This document shows, piece by piece, positions 53,672 to 62,084 of a stretch of DNA of 64,000 nt. The position numbers and the translations under genes are program-made. A model generated the notes under the pieces. That model saw only the letters and a program-made list of their open reading frames with translations, did not search any database and was not told the DNA's origin. Numbering within the stretch: the first letter of the stretch is position 1; the number at the start of each line of letters is the position of its first letter. The DNA comes from Polaribacter sp. Hel_I_88 (GTDB lineage: Bacteria; Bacteroidota; Bacteroidia; Flavobacteriales; Flavobacteriaceae). The stretch is from contig NZ_JHZZ01000001.1 of assembly GCF_000687935.1 (NCBI RefSeq), positions 3,296,001 through 3,360,000 of the forward strand, in the 5' to 3' direction.

Positions 53672-53911
53672 TTATTTAACAACTTGCTTTTTTACACAAT
53701 ATTTGCAATTTTCTTTGTGTAACATCTGAATATCACTACCATTTTTATCTTTGTAAATTATATATTCACAACCTTCGTAATCAATAGTTTGAATGCCATA
53801 TTTTGCTATAAAATCGTTTGTGTTTTTTTTATCATTTGTTTTGCTGTTATCATCACAAGAAATAATAATAAAAGCGATTGTTATGCAAAATAAATAAATT
53901 TTTTTTCTCAT
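53672..53911 (-). CDS. Small lipoprotein, unknown function
   Basis: A 79-aa protein with a lipobox (AFIIISCDD, Cys19). The mature part is ~60 aa with three cysteines, C48 and the pair in ENCKYCVKK. The C-x-x-C near the end could bind a metal or be oxidised. It lies 3 bp from the dehydrogenase gene upstream and 71 bp before the PagL-like gene, so probably co-transcribed. No family is recognised. Confidence 0.65.
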   Translation of the reverse strand: MRKKIYLFCITIAFIIISCDDNSKTNDKKNTNDFIAKYGIQTIDYEGCEYIIYKDKNGSDIQMLHKENCKYCVKKQVVK

Positions 53912-53914
53912 ATT

Positions 53915-54805
53915 CTATGAGCTAAACATCTTAGCCACAACTTCAGCTTTTCTGTTTTCTGAATAGTCATAAAAACCTTCTCCAGATTTTACACCTAGTT
54001 TTCCAGCATTTACCATATTTACCAACAATGGACAAGGAGCATATTTTGGGTTTTTAAAACCATCATACATTACTTGTAAAATCGATAAACAAACATCCAA
54101 ACCAATAAAATCGGCAAGTTGCAAAGGACCCATTGGGTGAGCCATTCCTAATTTCATAACCGTATCAATTTCTGCAACACCAGCAACACCATTATATAAC
54201 GTCTCAATAGATTCGTTAATCATTGGCATTAAAATTCGGTTCGCCACAAAACCAGGATAATCGTTTACTTCTACAGGAATTTTACCAATTTTCTTAGAAA
54301 GTTCCACAATTGTATTGGTAATTTCATCAGTAGTATTGTAACCTCTAATAATTTCTACCAACTTCATAATTGGCACAGGATTCATAAAATGCATTCCAAT
54401 TACCTTTTCAGGTCTATTGGTAACTCCAGCAATTTGCGTAATAGAAATTGATGATGTATTGGTTGCTAAAATTGTTTTTTCGTCACAAACTTCATCTAAT
54501 TCTTTAAATATTTTAGCTTTTAAAACGGCGTTTTCAGTAGCAGCTTCCACAACCAAGTCCATATTAGCAACACCTTTACTAATTTTTGTAAACGTAGTAA
54601 TGTTGTTTAAAGTCTTTGTTTTATCAGCTTCAGAAATCTTTTCTTTGGCCACCATTCTATCTAAATTTTTTGTGATTGTTGCGATTCCTTTTTGCAAGGC
54701 AACTTCAGATATATCAATTAAATGTACCTTATAGTTAAATTGAGCAAATGTGTGCGCAATTCCATTTCCCATTGTTCCTGCACCAATTACAGCTATATTT
54801 TTCAT
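53915..54805 (-). CDS. 3-hydroxyacyl-CoA dehydrogenase (3-hydroxybutyryl-CoA type)
   Basis: A 296-aa single-function enzyme. NAD site: IAVIGAGTMGNGIAHTFA (4-21). Signature: MNPVPIMKLVEIIRG with the catalytic H in IGMHFMNPVP and E in LVEII. The C-terminal helical domain has NDYPGFVANRILMPMINE and KLGMAHPMGPLQLADFIGLD. It oxidises (S)-3-hydroxyacyl-CoA with NAD. Start: ATG at 54805; a TTG one codon upstream is less likely. Likely role is butyrate/ketone or fatty acid turnover; HMG-CoA lyase elsewhere in the window makes acetoacetate. Confidence 0.93.
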   Translation of the reverse strand: MKNIAVIGAGTMGNGIAHTFAQFNYKVHLIDISEVALQKGIATITKNLDRMVAKEKISEADKTKTLNNITTFTKISKGVANMDLVVEAATENAVLKAKIFKELDEVCDEKTILATNTSSISITQIAGVTNRPEKVIGMHFMNPVPIMKLVEIIRGYNTTDEITNTIVELSKKIGKIPVEVNDYPGFVANRILMPMINESIETLYNGVAGVAEIDTVMKLGMAHPMGPLQLADFIGLDVCLSILQVMYDGFKNPKYAPCPLLVNMVNAGKLGVKSGEGFYDYSENRKAEVVAKMFSS

Positions 54806-54845
54806 CAATATTATGTATTTAAATTATGTTTAATTATTTATGTTT

Positions 54846-55024
54846 TTTTTGGGCGTTTTAACGGGCTTGAAGCATTTCTCGAGCATAGTCGAGAGGTTGC
54901 AATCTTTTTTTAAGTTCGGTTTTACAAAAAGTTTTTTGCTTTTTATGACAATCTGTTTTTTTAAAAACAACATTTATTCGATACAAAAAAGGATTTTCAC
55001 TGCAATCCCTAACGCAATTATTTA
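54846..55024 (-). repeat. Dispersed GCGTTAGGGATTG ... CGCCCAAAA element, copy 2
   Basis: In minus orientation it begins GCGTTAGGGATTGCAGTG and ends AAGCCCGTTAAAACGCCCAAAA, matching both ends of 15591-15681, but is longer (~178 bp). The extra part includes a CTCTCGACTATGCTCGAGA palindrome. It fills the gap between the dehydrogenase and the Gfo/Idh gene. Confidence 0.6.
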
Positions 55025-55035
55025 GCAGCGAATTG

Positions 55036-56019
55036 CTAAATTTTAAGATCTTCTTCTTTTTTAAAACAATCAATAACCCATTGTGCAATTCTTAATGCTT
55101 CAGTTCCATTACTCAAAGTTACAATTGGGGTGGTGTCATTAATAATAGCATCAGCAAAAGTTTCCAATTCACTTAAAATGGCATTCGTTTCTAAAACCTC
55201 TGGATTTTCAAAATAAATTTGTTTTTTTAGCCCTTCATCATTTTGTAAAATCATCGCAAATTCATCAGGTGTTTCAGGTGCATCTTGAATTCTTACAATT
55301 TCTGCTTCTTTACTTAAAAAGTTCACAGAAATATAGGCATCCTTCTGAAAAAAGCGAGTTTTACGCATATTTTTCATAGAAATTCTACTCGCTGTTAAAT
55401 TCGCAACACAACCATTTTCGAACTCTATTCTAGCATTGGCAATATCAGGAGTTTCAGAAATTACCGAAATTCCACTTGCATGTACATTTTTAACTTTAGA
55501 TTTTACAACCGATAATATAATATCAATATCATGAATCATCAAATCTAAAACCACAGGTACATCTGTTCCTCTTGGATTAAATTCTGCCAATCTATGCGTT
55601 TCAATAAACATCGGGTTTTTAATTAAATCTTTGGCAGCAATAAAAGCAGGATTAAACCTTTCTACATGCCCAACTTGCCCCTGAACATGATATTGACTTG
55701 CTAACGTTTTAATTGCTTCTGCCTCTAAAACAGTTTTTGAAATTGGCTTTTCAATAAAAATATGACACCCTTTTTCGATTGCTTTTTTGGCACATTCAAA
55801 ATGCGATAATGTAGGTGTTACAATGTCTACGACTTCAACAGCATCAATTAAATCATCTATAGAATCAAATAATTTATATCCAAATTCTTTAGCTACTTTT
55901 TCTGCATTTTCTCTAAAAGGATCATAAAAACCAACCAATTCGTACTTTTTAGATTCCTTTAATAAACGAAGATGAATTTTTCCTAAATGACCAGCACCTA
56001 AAACCCCTACTTTTAACAT
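55036..56019 (-). CDS. Gfo/Idh/MocA family oxidoreductase
   Basis: A 327-aa NAD(P)-dependent enzyme. Rossmann fold: KVGVLGAGHLGKIHLRLL. Signature E-K-P in HIFIEKPIS with the conserved Lys. The second domain includes GHVERFNPAFIAAKDL and LDLMIHDIDIILSV, the latter containing the H-D-x-D active-site-type motif. Substrates in the family are sugars, inositols or similar; not assignable here. The C-terminus overlaps no other gene but abuts the dispersed repeat. Confidence 0.88.
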   Translation of the reverse strand: MLKVGVLGAGHLGKIHLRLLKESKKYELVGFYDPFRENAEKVAKEFGYKLFDSIDDLIDAVEVVDIVTPTLSHFECAKKAIEKGCHIFIEKPISKTVLEAEAIKTLASQYHVQGQVGHVERFNPAFIAAKDLIKNPMFIETHRLAEFNPRGTDVPVVLDLMIHDIDIILSVVKSKVKNVHASGISVISETPDIANARIEFENGCVANLTASRISMKNMRKTRFFQKDAYISVNFLSKEAEIVRIQDAPETPDEFAMILQNDEGLKKQIYFENPEVLETNAILSELETFADAIINDTTPIVTLSNGTEALRIAQWVIDCFKKEEDLKI

Positions 56020-56041
56020 ATATATGTTTGTTTTTGTCTCC

Positions 56042-56086
56042 TCGAGCGCAGTCGAGATGTTTTAAAATGTTCTCGACTGCGCTCGA
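56042..56086. repeat. Perfect 16-bp-arm intergenic hairpin
   Basis: TCGAGCGCAGTCGAGA (56042-56057) and TCTCGACTGCGCTCGA (56071-56086) enclose TGTTTTAAAATGT. Related arms are at 10400-10422, 22219-22278 and near 54877. The arms are much richer in GC than the region. It sits between divergent Gfo/Idh and pcm genes, so it is not a terminator for either. Confidence 0.8.
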
Positions 56087-56189
56087 ACTGACATTTTGAT
56101 GAAGAAATTACATCAAAAACAAAGATACAATTTTATAAGAATTTAAATCAATTTATTACTAACTTTAGAGTCTTGAAACCAAACCAGAT

Positions 56190-56831
56190 TTGAAAGATAC
56201 ATCAAAACATTTAGGACTTCGTAATCAATTAGCTAGCGTTTTAGAAGCAAAAGGAATCACTGATAAAAATGTGTTAAATGCCGTTCGTAAAATTCCACGT
56301 CATTTATTTATCGATTCTAGTTTCGAGTCTCATGCTTACCAAGACAAAGCGTTTCCAATTGCTGCAGAGCAAACCATTTCGCAACCTTATACAGTTGCTT
56401 TTCAGTCGCAAACTTTAGAAATTAAGAAAGGCGATAAAATTTTAGAAATTGGTACAGGTTCTGGCTATCAAACAGCTGTATTGTTAGAGTTAAAAGCAGA
56501 AGTATACTCTATAGAAAGACAACATGAATTATTCAAAAAAACCTCTTTATTTTTACCAAAATTGGGTTACAAACCCAAGAAATTTATTTTTGGTGATGGT
56601 TATAAAGGCTTACCAGAAAAAGCTCCTTTCGATAAAATTATTGTAACAGCTGGTGCGCCTTTTGTACCAAAACCATTATTAAGTCAGTTAAAAGTAGGAG
56701 GGATGCTATTAATTCCTGTTGGTGATGAAAAGCAAATCATGACATTGTTTATCAGAAAATCCCCAAAAGAATTTGAAAAACACGAATTAGGCGATTTTGC
56801 TTTTGTACCTATGTTAGAAGAAAGGAATTAG
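56190..56831 (+). CDS. pcm: Protein-L-isoaspartate O-methyltransferase
   Basis: A 213-aa SAM-dependent methyltransferase that repairs isoaspartyl damage in proteins. Motif I ILEIGTGSGYQTAVLLEL (~81-98), the AEQTISQPYTVAFQ substrate loop (~60-73), post-I VYSIERQ and PFDKIIVTAGAPFVPKPLL are family hallmarks. The only suitable start is TTG at 56190, since a stop lies 24 bp upstream in frame and no ATG precedes the conserved N-terminal residues. After it, 56832-57068 (237 bp) holds repeat-like phrases such as TGTCATCCTGAAAGGATCTC but no gene. Confidence 0.93.
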   Translation: MKDTSKHLGLRNQLASVLEAKGITDKNVLNAVRKIPRHLFIDSSFESHAYQDKAFPIAAEQTISQPYTVAFQSQTLEIKKGDKILEIGTGSGYQTAVLLELKAEVYSIERQHELFKKTSLFLPKLGYKPKKFIFGDGYKGLPEKAPFDKIIVTAGAPFVPKPLLSQLKVGGMLLIPVGDEKQIMTLFIRKSPKEFEKHELGDFAFVPMLEERN

Positions 56832-57068
56832 AGGGCCCATCTAAATCTTTCCAAAGGGAAGACTTTTGAGCTACTTTTTCAAAATTAGAAACCAATATTT
56901 TATCATATTTACTAAACCATAAAGTTTGTCATCCTGAAAGGATCTCGCACAAACTGGCTAAAGATTCTTATAGAAAAACAAACTTTGTGGTATTATGAAA
57001 TTAATTTAATTTGTTACAATGTGTTTTTAACCTTGAATTTTGAACTCTAAACTTTGAATTTCAAGAGA

Positions 57069-57500
57069 CTATTTAGCTCTTTCCCAATAAGCAGTTTTGC
57101 CAAATAAAGCAACACCTATGTAGCCTCTAATTTTTAATTTATTAGCTTTTACTAGTTCAATATAACATTTATAAACTTTGCCATTTCTTGGGTCTAAAAT
57201 TTCTCCTCCAGACCACTCATTATTATCTTCCTCTTCTTCTAACCCAGATAGTATATCTAAACCAAGTATAGGTTTATTTTTATTTTCGCCTTCACAATCT
57301 ATACATAAAGCATCTCGTCTTTTTTCATTCATAATTTCAATTACTTTTGCATATGCTTTTCCATTTTTTTCATAAACTTCAATTACAGAATCAACTTTAC
57401 CAGTTTCTTCGTTTTTGGAATTCCATTTACCAAAAATAGTTTGTGCGTTTATTGAAATTGTTACAACAAAAAGTGCTAAAGTTAAAAGTGTTTTTTTCAT
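57069..57500 (-). CDS. DUF2147 family exported protein
   Basis: A 143-aa protein with signal peptide 1-19 (ends INAQ). The rest matches DUF2147: IFGKWNSKNEETGKVDSVIE, GKAYAKVIEIMNE, the C-I-D-C pair, GGEILDPRNGKVYKCYIEL and the end LRGYIGVALFGKTAYW-like segment. The fold is a calycin-like beta barrel in related proteins and the ligand is unknown. The two cysteines in CIDC could form a disulfide or hold metal. Monocistronic; strand as kdsC upstream. Confidence 0.85.
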   Translation of the reverse strand: MKKTLLTLALFVVTISINAQTIFGKWNSKNEETGKVDSVIEVYEKNGKAYAKVIEIMNEKRRDALCIDCEGENKNKPILGLDILSGLEEEEDNNEWSGGEILDPRNGKVYKCYIELVKANKLKIRGYIGVALFGKTAYWERAK

Positions 57501-57572
57501 ATTTTTTTTAGATTTAAAATAGATTAATAATAGTGAAATCTACAATTTATTATTTTAATTAATAATTAATTT

Positions 57573-58097
57573 TTACAATGTTGCTTCAAAATAATGATCC
57601 CATTTTCCTTGAACTCGCATCACTTGTTCAATAACATCTCTTACACAACCTTCACCACCTTTTTTAATAGAAATGTATTTAGAAATTTGCTGCACTTCTG
57701 GAACTGCATCATTTGGACAAGCAGCCAAACCAACTTTTTGCATTACAGGAATATCAGGTATATCATCTCCCATATACAACACATTTTCTGGTTTTAAATT
57801 GTATTTTTCAACCAACTCATTATATTGTTTTATTTTATCATGTGCCCCTAAATAAATATCAGAAATACCCAAAGCAGCCAACCTACTTTTTACAGCAATA
57901 TTGGTTCCTCCAGAGATAATACAAACTTTAAAACCTTTATTTAAAGCTATTTTCATGGCATAGCCATCTTTTACATTCATGTGTCTAACCAATTCTCCAT
58001 CAGGCATTATGGTTAACATTCCGTTTGTTAAAACACCATCAACATCAAATATAAACGTGTTAATTTCTGGCAATAATTGTTTGTAACTAATTTCCAT
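57573..58097 (-). CDS. kdsC: KdsC-type HAD phosphatase
   Basis: A 174-aa C0-type HAD phosphatase. Motif I FDVDGVLTNG (~18-27), motif II IISGG (~60-64), the Lys in HDKIKQY and motif III MGDDIPDIPVM (~109-119) are visible; it lacks a cap domain. It hydrolyses 3-deoxy-manno-octulosonate 8-phosphate to KDO for lipopolysaccharide core. The gene overlaps the DUF2520 gene by 11 bp and is co-transcribed with it. Confidence 0.88.
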   Translation of the reverse strand: MEISYKQLLPEINTFIFDVDGVLTNGMLTIMPDGELVRHMNVKDGYAMKIALNKGFKVCIISGGTNIAVKSRLAALGISDIYLGAHDKIKQYNELVEKYNLKPENVLYMGDDIPDIPVMQKVGLAACPNDAVPEVQQISKYISIKKGGEGCVRDVIEQVMRVQGKWDHYFEATL

Positions 58098-58782
58098 TTT
58101 GGATAGATTTTGTCAAGATTTTATAAATTTTCTGTTGATTTTTATCCAACAAATTTAAGTGATTTTTTATTGTTTTTTTATCATTTCTAACGGCTGGACC
58201 TGTTTGTGCATTTTCTGGTGATAATTCTTCAATTTTTAAAACAGTTTCCTTTATTAAAGGATGTAGAATTTCAAAAGGAATATTGTTAGTATTACAAATA
58301 TCGTTCCCAATTTTAAATAAATGATTTGTAAAGTTATTTACAAAAACAGCAGCAACATGTAATGTTTTTCGTTGCTCAGAACTTATTTCATATATTTTTT
58401 TTCCTATTGACTTTGCTAAAAATTCCAACTGTTGATAATCTTCCTTGTTCTCTGCTTCCAAACAAAATGGGACTTCCTTAAAATCGACCTTTTTATCTTT
58501 AGAGAACGTTTGCAACATGTAGAAAACTCCTTTTCTTTTGATATTTTTTAAATCGTTCAAAGCAACACTTCCAGAAGTATGGACTACAAAATTGTTTGTT
58601 ATTTTTGAGGATACTTTAGCAATAGCATCATCAGAAACAGCAATAATAGTTATAGTTGCTTTAGGAATATTTGTTAAGTCTCTAGAACTGATTTGAGTAA
58701 CAGCAATCTCATCAACATTTAAAAAAGCATTATATAAATGAGTGGCTACATTTCCTTTGCCAACAATTAAAATTGTGTTCAT
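58087..58782 (-). CDS. Rossmann-like/DUF2520 protein
   Basis: A 231-aa protein. N-terminal NAD(P)-type fold: ILIVGKGNVATHLYNAF, with G-x-G-x-x-A; then TITIIAVSDDAIAKVS and HTSGSVALNDL. C-terminal ~100 residues match DUF2520 (HVAAVFVNNFTNHLF, TGPAVRNDKKTIKNHL). The arrangement recalls ketopantoate/6-phosphogluconate dehydrogenases, but the substrate is unknown. Overlap with kdsC suggests a link to envelope sugar metabolism or simply operon economy (inference). Confidence 0.8.
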   Translation of the reverse strand: MNTILIVGKGNVATHLYNAFLNVDEIAVTQISSRDLTNIPKATITIIAVSDDAIAKVSSKITNNFVVHTSGSVALNDLKNIKRKGVFYMLQTFSKDKKVDFKEVPFCLEAENKEDYQQLEFLAKSIGKKIYEISSEQRKTLHVAAVFVNNFTNHLFKIGNDICNTNNIPFEILHPLIKETVLKIEELSPENAQTGPAVRNDKKTIKNHLNLLDKNQQKIYKILTKSIQNGN

Positions 58783-58814
58783 AAAAGCGAAGATATTAAA
58801 ATTTTATAGAAAGA

Positions 58815-58822
58815 TACATTTG
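58815..58822 (+). promoter_or_regulatory. Promoter box of the PLP enzyme-bshB1 operon
   Basis: TACATTTG matches TAnnTTTG, 32 bp before the ATG. The -33 region is T-rich without TTG. Confidence 0.5.
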
Positions 58823-58854
58823 GATTTCTTAATTTAGCAACCATAAATTTTTAT

Positions 58855-60012
58855 ATGAAAGATTCAAAAAAACTAGGAATAAATACAATTTGCACTCATG
58901 TTGGCGAAGTAAAAGACGAGCAATTTAAAGGAGCAATTTCTCCTATATACATGTCCACTTCTTATGCTTTTGATGGCGTTGATGTTAAACGTTATCCACG
59001 TTATTTTAACACGCCAAACCAAGAAATGCTTTGTAAAAAAATAGCAGCGTTAGAAAAAACTGAAAATGCTTTAATTTTTGGTTCAGGAATGGCTGCAATT
59101 AGCACAACCTTATTAGCTTTTTTACAAAAAGGAGATCATATTATTTTACAGCAAACTTTATATGGAGGAACGTATAATTTTGTGGTAGAAGAGTTTGATA
59201 AATTCGGAATAGAATATTCTTTTACAGAGAGTTTAGCAATTGAAGATTTTGAGAAAAAAATCAAAAAAAATACGAAAGTTATTTATATCGAAACACCTTC
59301 AAATCCGTTATTGACAATTACAGATATGAAAGCAGTTTCTAAATTGGCGAAGTCAAAAGATATTGTTACGATGATTGACAATACGTTTGCATCACCTATT
59401 AATCAAACTCCTGTAGATTTCGGAATTGATATTATGATTCATTCTGCTACAAAATATATGGGAGGTCATTCAGATATTTTAGCTGGTGCCATAGCTGGTA
59501 GTAACGAACATGTTTTGAGAATTTGGAATGTTGCTAAAAATTTAGGGGGTAGTTTAAGCGATTTTACAGTTTGGATGTTAGAAAGAAGCTTAAAAACGAT
59601 GAATCTTCGTGTTAAAAAACAAAGTAAAAATGCCCTAAAAATGGCTAAGTATTTAGCTATTAATCCTGATGTTTATCACGTATATTATCCAGGATTAAAA
59701 GGGCATCCTGACTATAAGTTGGCAAAAAAACAGATGAAGAATTTTGGAGGTATGTTGTCTTTTGAATTGAAAGAAGGCATTGATGTTATGAAATTTCAAA
59801 ACAGTTTAAAATTGATAAAATCATCTATGAGTTTAGCTGGTGTAGAAAGTACTTTATTGAGTCCTACACAAACTTCACATTCATTATTAAGTCCGGAGGA
59901 AAGAGCAAACCAAGGAATAAAAGATGGATTAATTCGTTTTTCTGTGGGTATTGAAAATACTAAAGATTTAATTGCCGATATTGAAAAAGCCATTAAAAAA
60001 GCAAAAAAATGA
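58855..60012 (+). CDS. Cys/Met metabolism PLP-dependent enzyme
   Basis: A 385-aa fold-type I enzyme of the trans-sulfuration family. K200 in IHSATKYMGGHSD binds PLP; YGGTYNFV, IETPSNPLL, DNTFASP and SLAGVESTLLSPTQTSHS are the other hallmarks. Members include cystathionine gamma-synthase, cystathionine and methionine gamma-lyases and O-acyl-homoserine sulfhydrylases; which applies here cannot be read. The sequence overlaps bshB1 by 4 bp (ATGA), linking cysteine or methionine supply to bacillithiol (inference). Confidence 0.88.
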   Translation: MKDSKKLGINTICTHVGEVKDEQFKGAISPIYMSTSYAFDGVDVKRYPRYFNTPNQEMLCKKIAALEKTENALIFGSGMAAISTTLLAFLQKGDHIILQQTLYGGTYNFVVEEFDKFGIEYSFTESLAIEDFEKKIKKNTKVIYIETPSNPLLTITDMKAVSKLAKSKDIVTMIDNTFASPINQTPVDFGIDIMIHSATKYMGGHSDILAGAIAGSNEHVLRIWNVAKNLGGSLSDFTVWMLERSLKTMNLRVKKQSKNALKMAKYLAINPDVYHVYYPGLKGHPDYKLAKKQMKNFGGMLSFELKEGIDVMKFQNSLKLIKSSMSLAGVESTLLSPTQTSHSLLSPEERANQGIKDGLIRFSVGIENTKDLIADIEKAIKKAKK

Positions 60013-60725
60013 AATTAGATATTTTAGTTTTTGGTGCACATCCAGATGATGTTGAATTAGGTTGTGGAGCAACTATAGCCAAAGAAATTTCATTAGGTAA
60101 AAAAGTTGGAATTGTAGATTTAACGAGAGGCGAATTAGGGACTCGCGGTTCAGCAGATTTAAGAGATATTGAAGCTGCAAACGCTGCAAAAATATTAGGA
60201 GTTTCCGTTCGTGAAAATTTACGTTTTGCTGATGGTTTTTTTACAAATGATGAAAAACATCAATTAGAAATTATTAAAATGATTCGTAAATATCAACCAG
60301 AAATTGTATTATGTAATGCAATTGATGATAGACATATAGATCATTCTAAAGGAAGTAAATTAGTTTCTGATGCTTGTTTTTTAAGTGGATTGCTAAAAAT
60401 TGAAACATTTTTAGAAGATAAGTTACAAGAAAAATGGCGACCAAAACAGGTGTATCATTATATACAATGGAAGAATATTGAGCCAGATTTTGTAGTGGAT
60501 GTTACTGGTTTTATTGATATTAAAGAAAAAGCTGTAATGGCTTACAGCTCACAATTTTTTGATAGTAATAGCTTAGAGCCAGAAACACCTATAACTAGTA
60601 AAAATTTTATAGATAGTATTAACTATAGAGCAAGAGATTTAGGAAGATTAATTGGAGTTGATTTTGCAGAAGGCTATACATCAGAACGTTATGTTGCTGT
60701 TGAAAATTTTGATAAATTAATTTGA
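60009..60725 (+). CDS. bshB1: Bacillithiol biosynthesis deacetylase BshB1
   Basis: A 238-aa zinc-dependent LmbE-like deacetylase. AHPDDVELGCGATIAKEI (13-30) gives the Zn-binding H-P-D-D; RGELGTRGSADLRDIEA and DDRHIDHSKGS provide the remaining ligand and catalytic residues. It removes acetyl from GlcNAc-malate to give GlcN-Mal, the second step of bacillithiol synthesis, before BshC adds cysteine. It overlaps the PLP enzyme gene by 4 bp. bshA and bshC are not in the window. Confidence 0.93.
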   Translation: MKLDILVFGAHPDDVELGCGATIAKEISLGKKVGIVDLTRGELGTRGSADLRDIEAANAAKILGVSVRENLRFADGFFTNDEKHQLEIIKMIRKYQPEIVLCNAIDDRHIDHSKGSKLVSDACFLSGLLKIETFLEDKLQEKWRPKQVYHYIQWKNIEPDFVVDVTGFIDIKEKAVMAYSSQFFDSNSLEPETPITSKNFIDSINYRARDLGRLIGVDFAEGYTSERYVAVENFDKLI

Positions 60726-60755
60726 TTTTTTTCTTTTTAAAAAGAGAAAAAGAAG

Positions 60756-60763
60756 TATATTTG
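60756..60763 (+). promoter_or_regulatory. tRNA-His promoter box
   Basis: TATATTTG matches TAnnTTTG, 16 bp before the tRNA. Confidence 0.6.
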
Positions 60764-60779
60764 CAATCGAAATTTACAT

Positions 60780-60854
60780 GGTGGTTGTAGCTCAGTTGGT
60801 TAGAGCGTCGGTTTGTGGTACCGAAAGTCGTGGGTTCGAGCCCCATCTTCCACC
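60780..60854 (+). tRNA. tRNA-His (GTG)
   Basis: Cloverleaf from G-1 at 60780. Anticodon loop TTGTGGT with anticodon GTG (60815-60817); anticodon stem TCGGT/ACCGA; D arm GCTC/GAGC; T arm GTGGG-TTCGAGC-CCCAT. The acceptor stem is GTGGTTG against CTTCCAC, leaving two adjacent T-T mismatches at positions 5-68 and 6-67. C73 is opposite the extra G-1 as in histidine tRNAs. CCA is not fully encoded (C-A-A follows). Confidence 0.95.
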
Positions 60855-60872
60855 CAAAATTTTTTAAAATTA

Positions 60873-60903
60873 AAAAGCTTACTTTTCAGTAAGCTTTTTT
60901 TAT
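60873..60903. terminator. Terminator after tRNA-His
   Basis: AAAGCTTACT and AGTAAGCTTT with a 4-nt loop, T-run after, A-run before. It can also serve the XRE gene from the other side. Confidence 0.8.
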
Positions 60904-60952
60904 TTTACTATAAATCAATTTGGTGATTTTTTACTGAAATACGAAAAATTGG

Positions 60953-61318
60953 TTAATTAGATTTTTTAACAGAATCTTCGATGTTGGATAATTTTTGAAT
61001 GATATCAAAAGACAATTCATTAAATTGATTTCTAACAATATTTACAATACTTTCTTCAATAGGGGATTGAGTATTTAAAGGTACATATTTTTTGTTATTT
61101 TCTCCAGTGCCTGTAAAGAGCCACATAGGATCTATTCCTTCTATATGATCTATAATTGCTAATAAAATTGTTTCATTAGGTTTTTTTGTATAATTCACTA
61201 CTGCACTAACCAATTGTTGTGAAACTCCAATAAGTTCCGAAAACTGTCTTTGGTTTAGTCCAGTGTCTTCAAACACTTCTTTAACTCTATTAGCTCTATG
61301 TTTATCTTCTTCTTTCAT
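60953..61318 (-). CDS. XRE-family HTH regulator, paralogue 1
   Basis: A 121-aa protein. The HTH is LNQRQFSELIGVSQQLVSAV then VNYTKKPNETILLAII, followed by IDPMWLFTGTGE, a phrase of Cro/C1-type repressors of Bacteroidota. The C-terminus IIQKLSNIEDSVKKSN is helical. It is the same length as and clearly paralogous to the gene at 62387-62752. Promoter and operator-like sequence (61330-61363) are shared in spacing with that gene. It lies next to tRNA-His on the opposite strand. Its target is probably its own promoter. Confidence 0.85.
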   Translation of the reverse strand: MKEEDKHRANRVKEVFEDTGLNQRQFSELIGVSQQLVSAVVNYTKKPNETILLAIIDHIEGIDPMWLFTGTGENNKKYVPLNTQSPIEESIVNIVRNQFNELSFDIIQKLSNIEDSVKKSN

Positions 61319-61329
61319 CTCTATAAAAA

Positions 61330-61363
61330 CAAATTTAATAAATAATTACCACAAATAAGGATT
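61330..61363 (-). promoter_or_regulatory. XRE-1 promoter/operator
   Basis: Minus strand: TAAATTTG (rc of 61330-61337), with AATCCTTATTTGTGGTAA (rc of 61346-61363) 8 bp upstream. The same pair at the same spacing precedes XRE-2 and the decayed copy. Confidence 0.65.
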
Positions 61364-61433
61364 TATAAAATAAAAAAAGATTTTAAACTCACTACAAAAA
61401 AAATAATTAATTGATTTTAAGGTAAATATAATA

Positions 61434-61465
61434 ACAAAAAAAAAGCCCAATATTTAAATTGGACT
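61434..61465 (-). terminator. Terminator of the decayed XRE unit
   Basis: Minus strand: AGTCCAAT and ATTGGGCT with a T-run (plus A-run 61432-61443) behind. It corresponds to the XRE-2 terminator at 62231-62262. Confidence 0.65.
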
Positions 61466-61589
61466 ATTTTTAGGGGTATTAAAAAGGGGTACTCATTAAA
61501 AAAAGCAAATATTGAAGATATTTATAAAAAACGTAATGTTTAGGGAACAAAACTTTCTTTAAGGGTTAGTATATAATCAACATTATATA

Positions 61590-61820
61590 TTAATTATTTT
61601 AACATAATCTCCAATATTTGATAACTTAAAAGAATGTTTTAACTATTCTTCAGTTTCACTTCAACTAAGCTTTTGTAAGCTTTATAGGGATTAAGCCTTT
61701 AGGGGACATAGTTGTATTCTTTTCTTCTATTATTATTTAAATAGATGCATGTTTTACCTTGATTGTTTTATTAAAAAATAACTTTTAAAAGACAATAGAA
61801 CTTAATAATTTTTAGGGGCA
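61590..61820 (-). pseudogene. Decayed third XRE regulator copy
   Basis: On the minus strand this aligns with the 3' half of the XRE-2 gene. The end reads KLSNIGDYVKIIN against KLSNIEDSVKNSN. Upstream, NYVP aligns with NYAP and is followed by a stop and frame shifts, and most of the HTH coding part is deleted. Downstream, the shared intergenic sequence with AAATATTGAAGAT and the terminator hairpin is also recognisable. It carries the same promoter/operator (61824-61857). It is a relic of a tandem unit between two intact copies. The rest of 61319-62386 holds no other clear gene. Confidence 0.7.
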
Positions 61821-61823
61821 CTA

Positions 61824-61857
61824 CAAATGTAGTATTTATTTACCACAAATAAGGATT
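61824..61857 (-). promoter_or_regulatory. Promoter/operator of the decayed XRE unit
   Basis: TACATTTG (rc of 61824-61831), 8 bp, then AATCCTTATTTGTGGTAA (rc of 61840-61857), exactly as at XRE-1. A further lone CACCACAAATAA is at 61884-61895. Confidence 0.65.
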
Positions 61858-62084
61858 ATTTTAGAGTTATTTTTAAAATATCTCACCACAAATAATTAAA
61901 TAATTGATTACCAGTAATTAAAGATTCAAATTTTTTATAATTTTTTTTTAATTAAGTAAAGGAAAAACGTAAATATTGAAATAATTTAAAATAGGAGCAC
62001 TGTTTTGAGCGAATATTTCATTTTTTATAATTTTGAATATAAATACATACAGAAAATTTTTGATTAATTACAAAACTAGATGTT

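Noticed and set aside
54722..55025. Small plus-strand frames in the repeat between the dehydrogenase and Gfo/Idh genes
   Set aside because: They follow the dispersed repeat and show no coding features.
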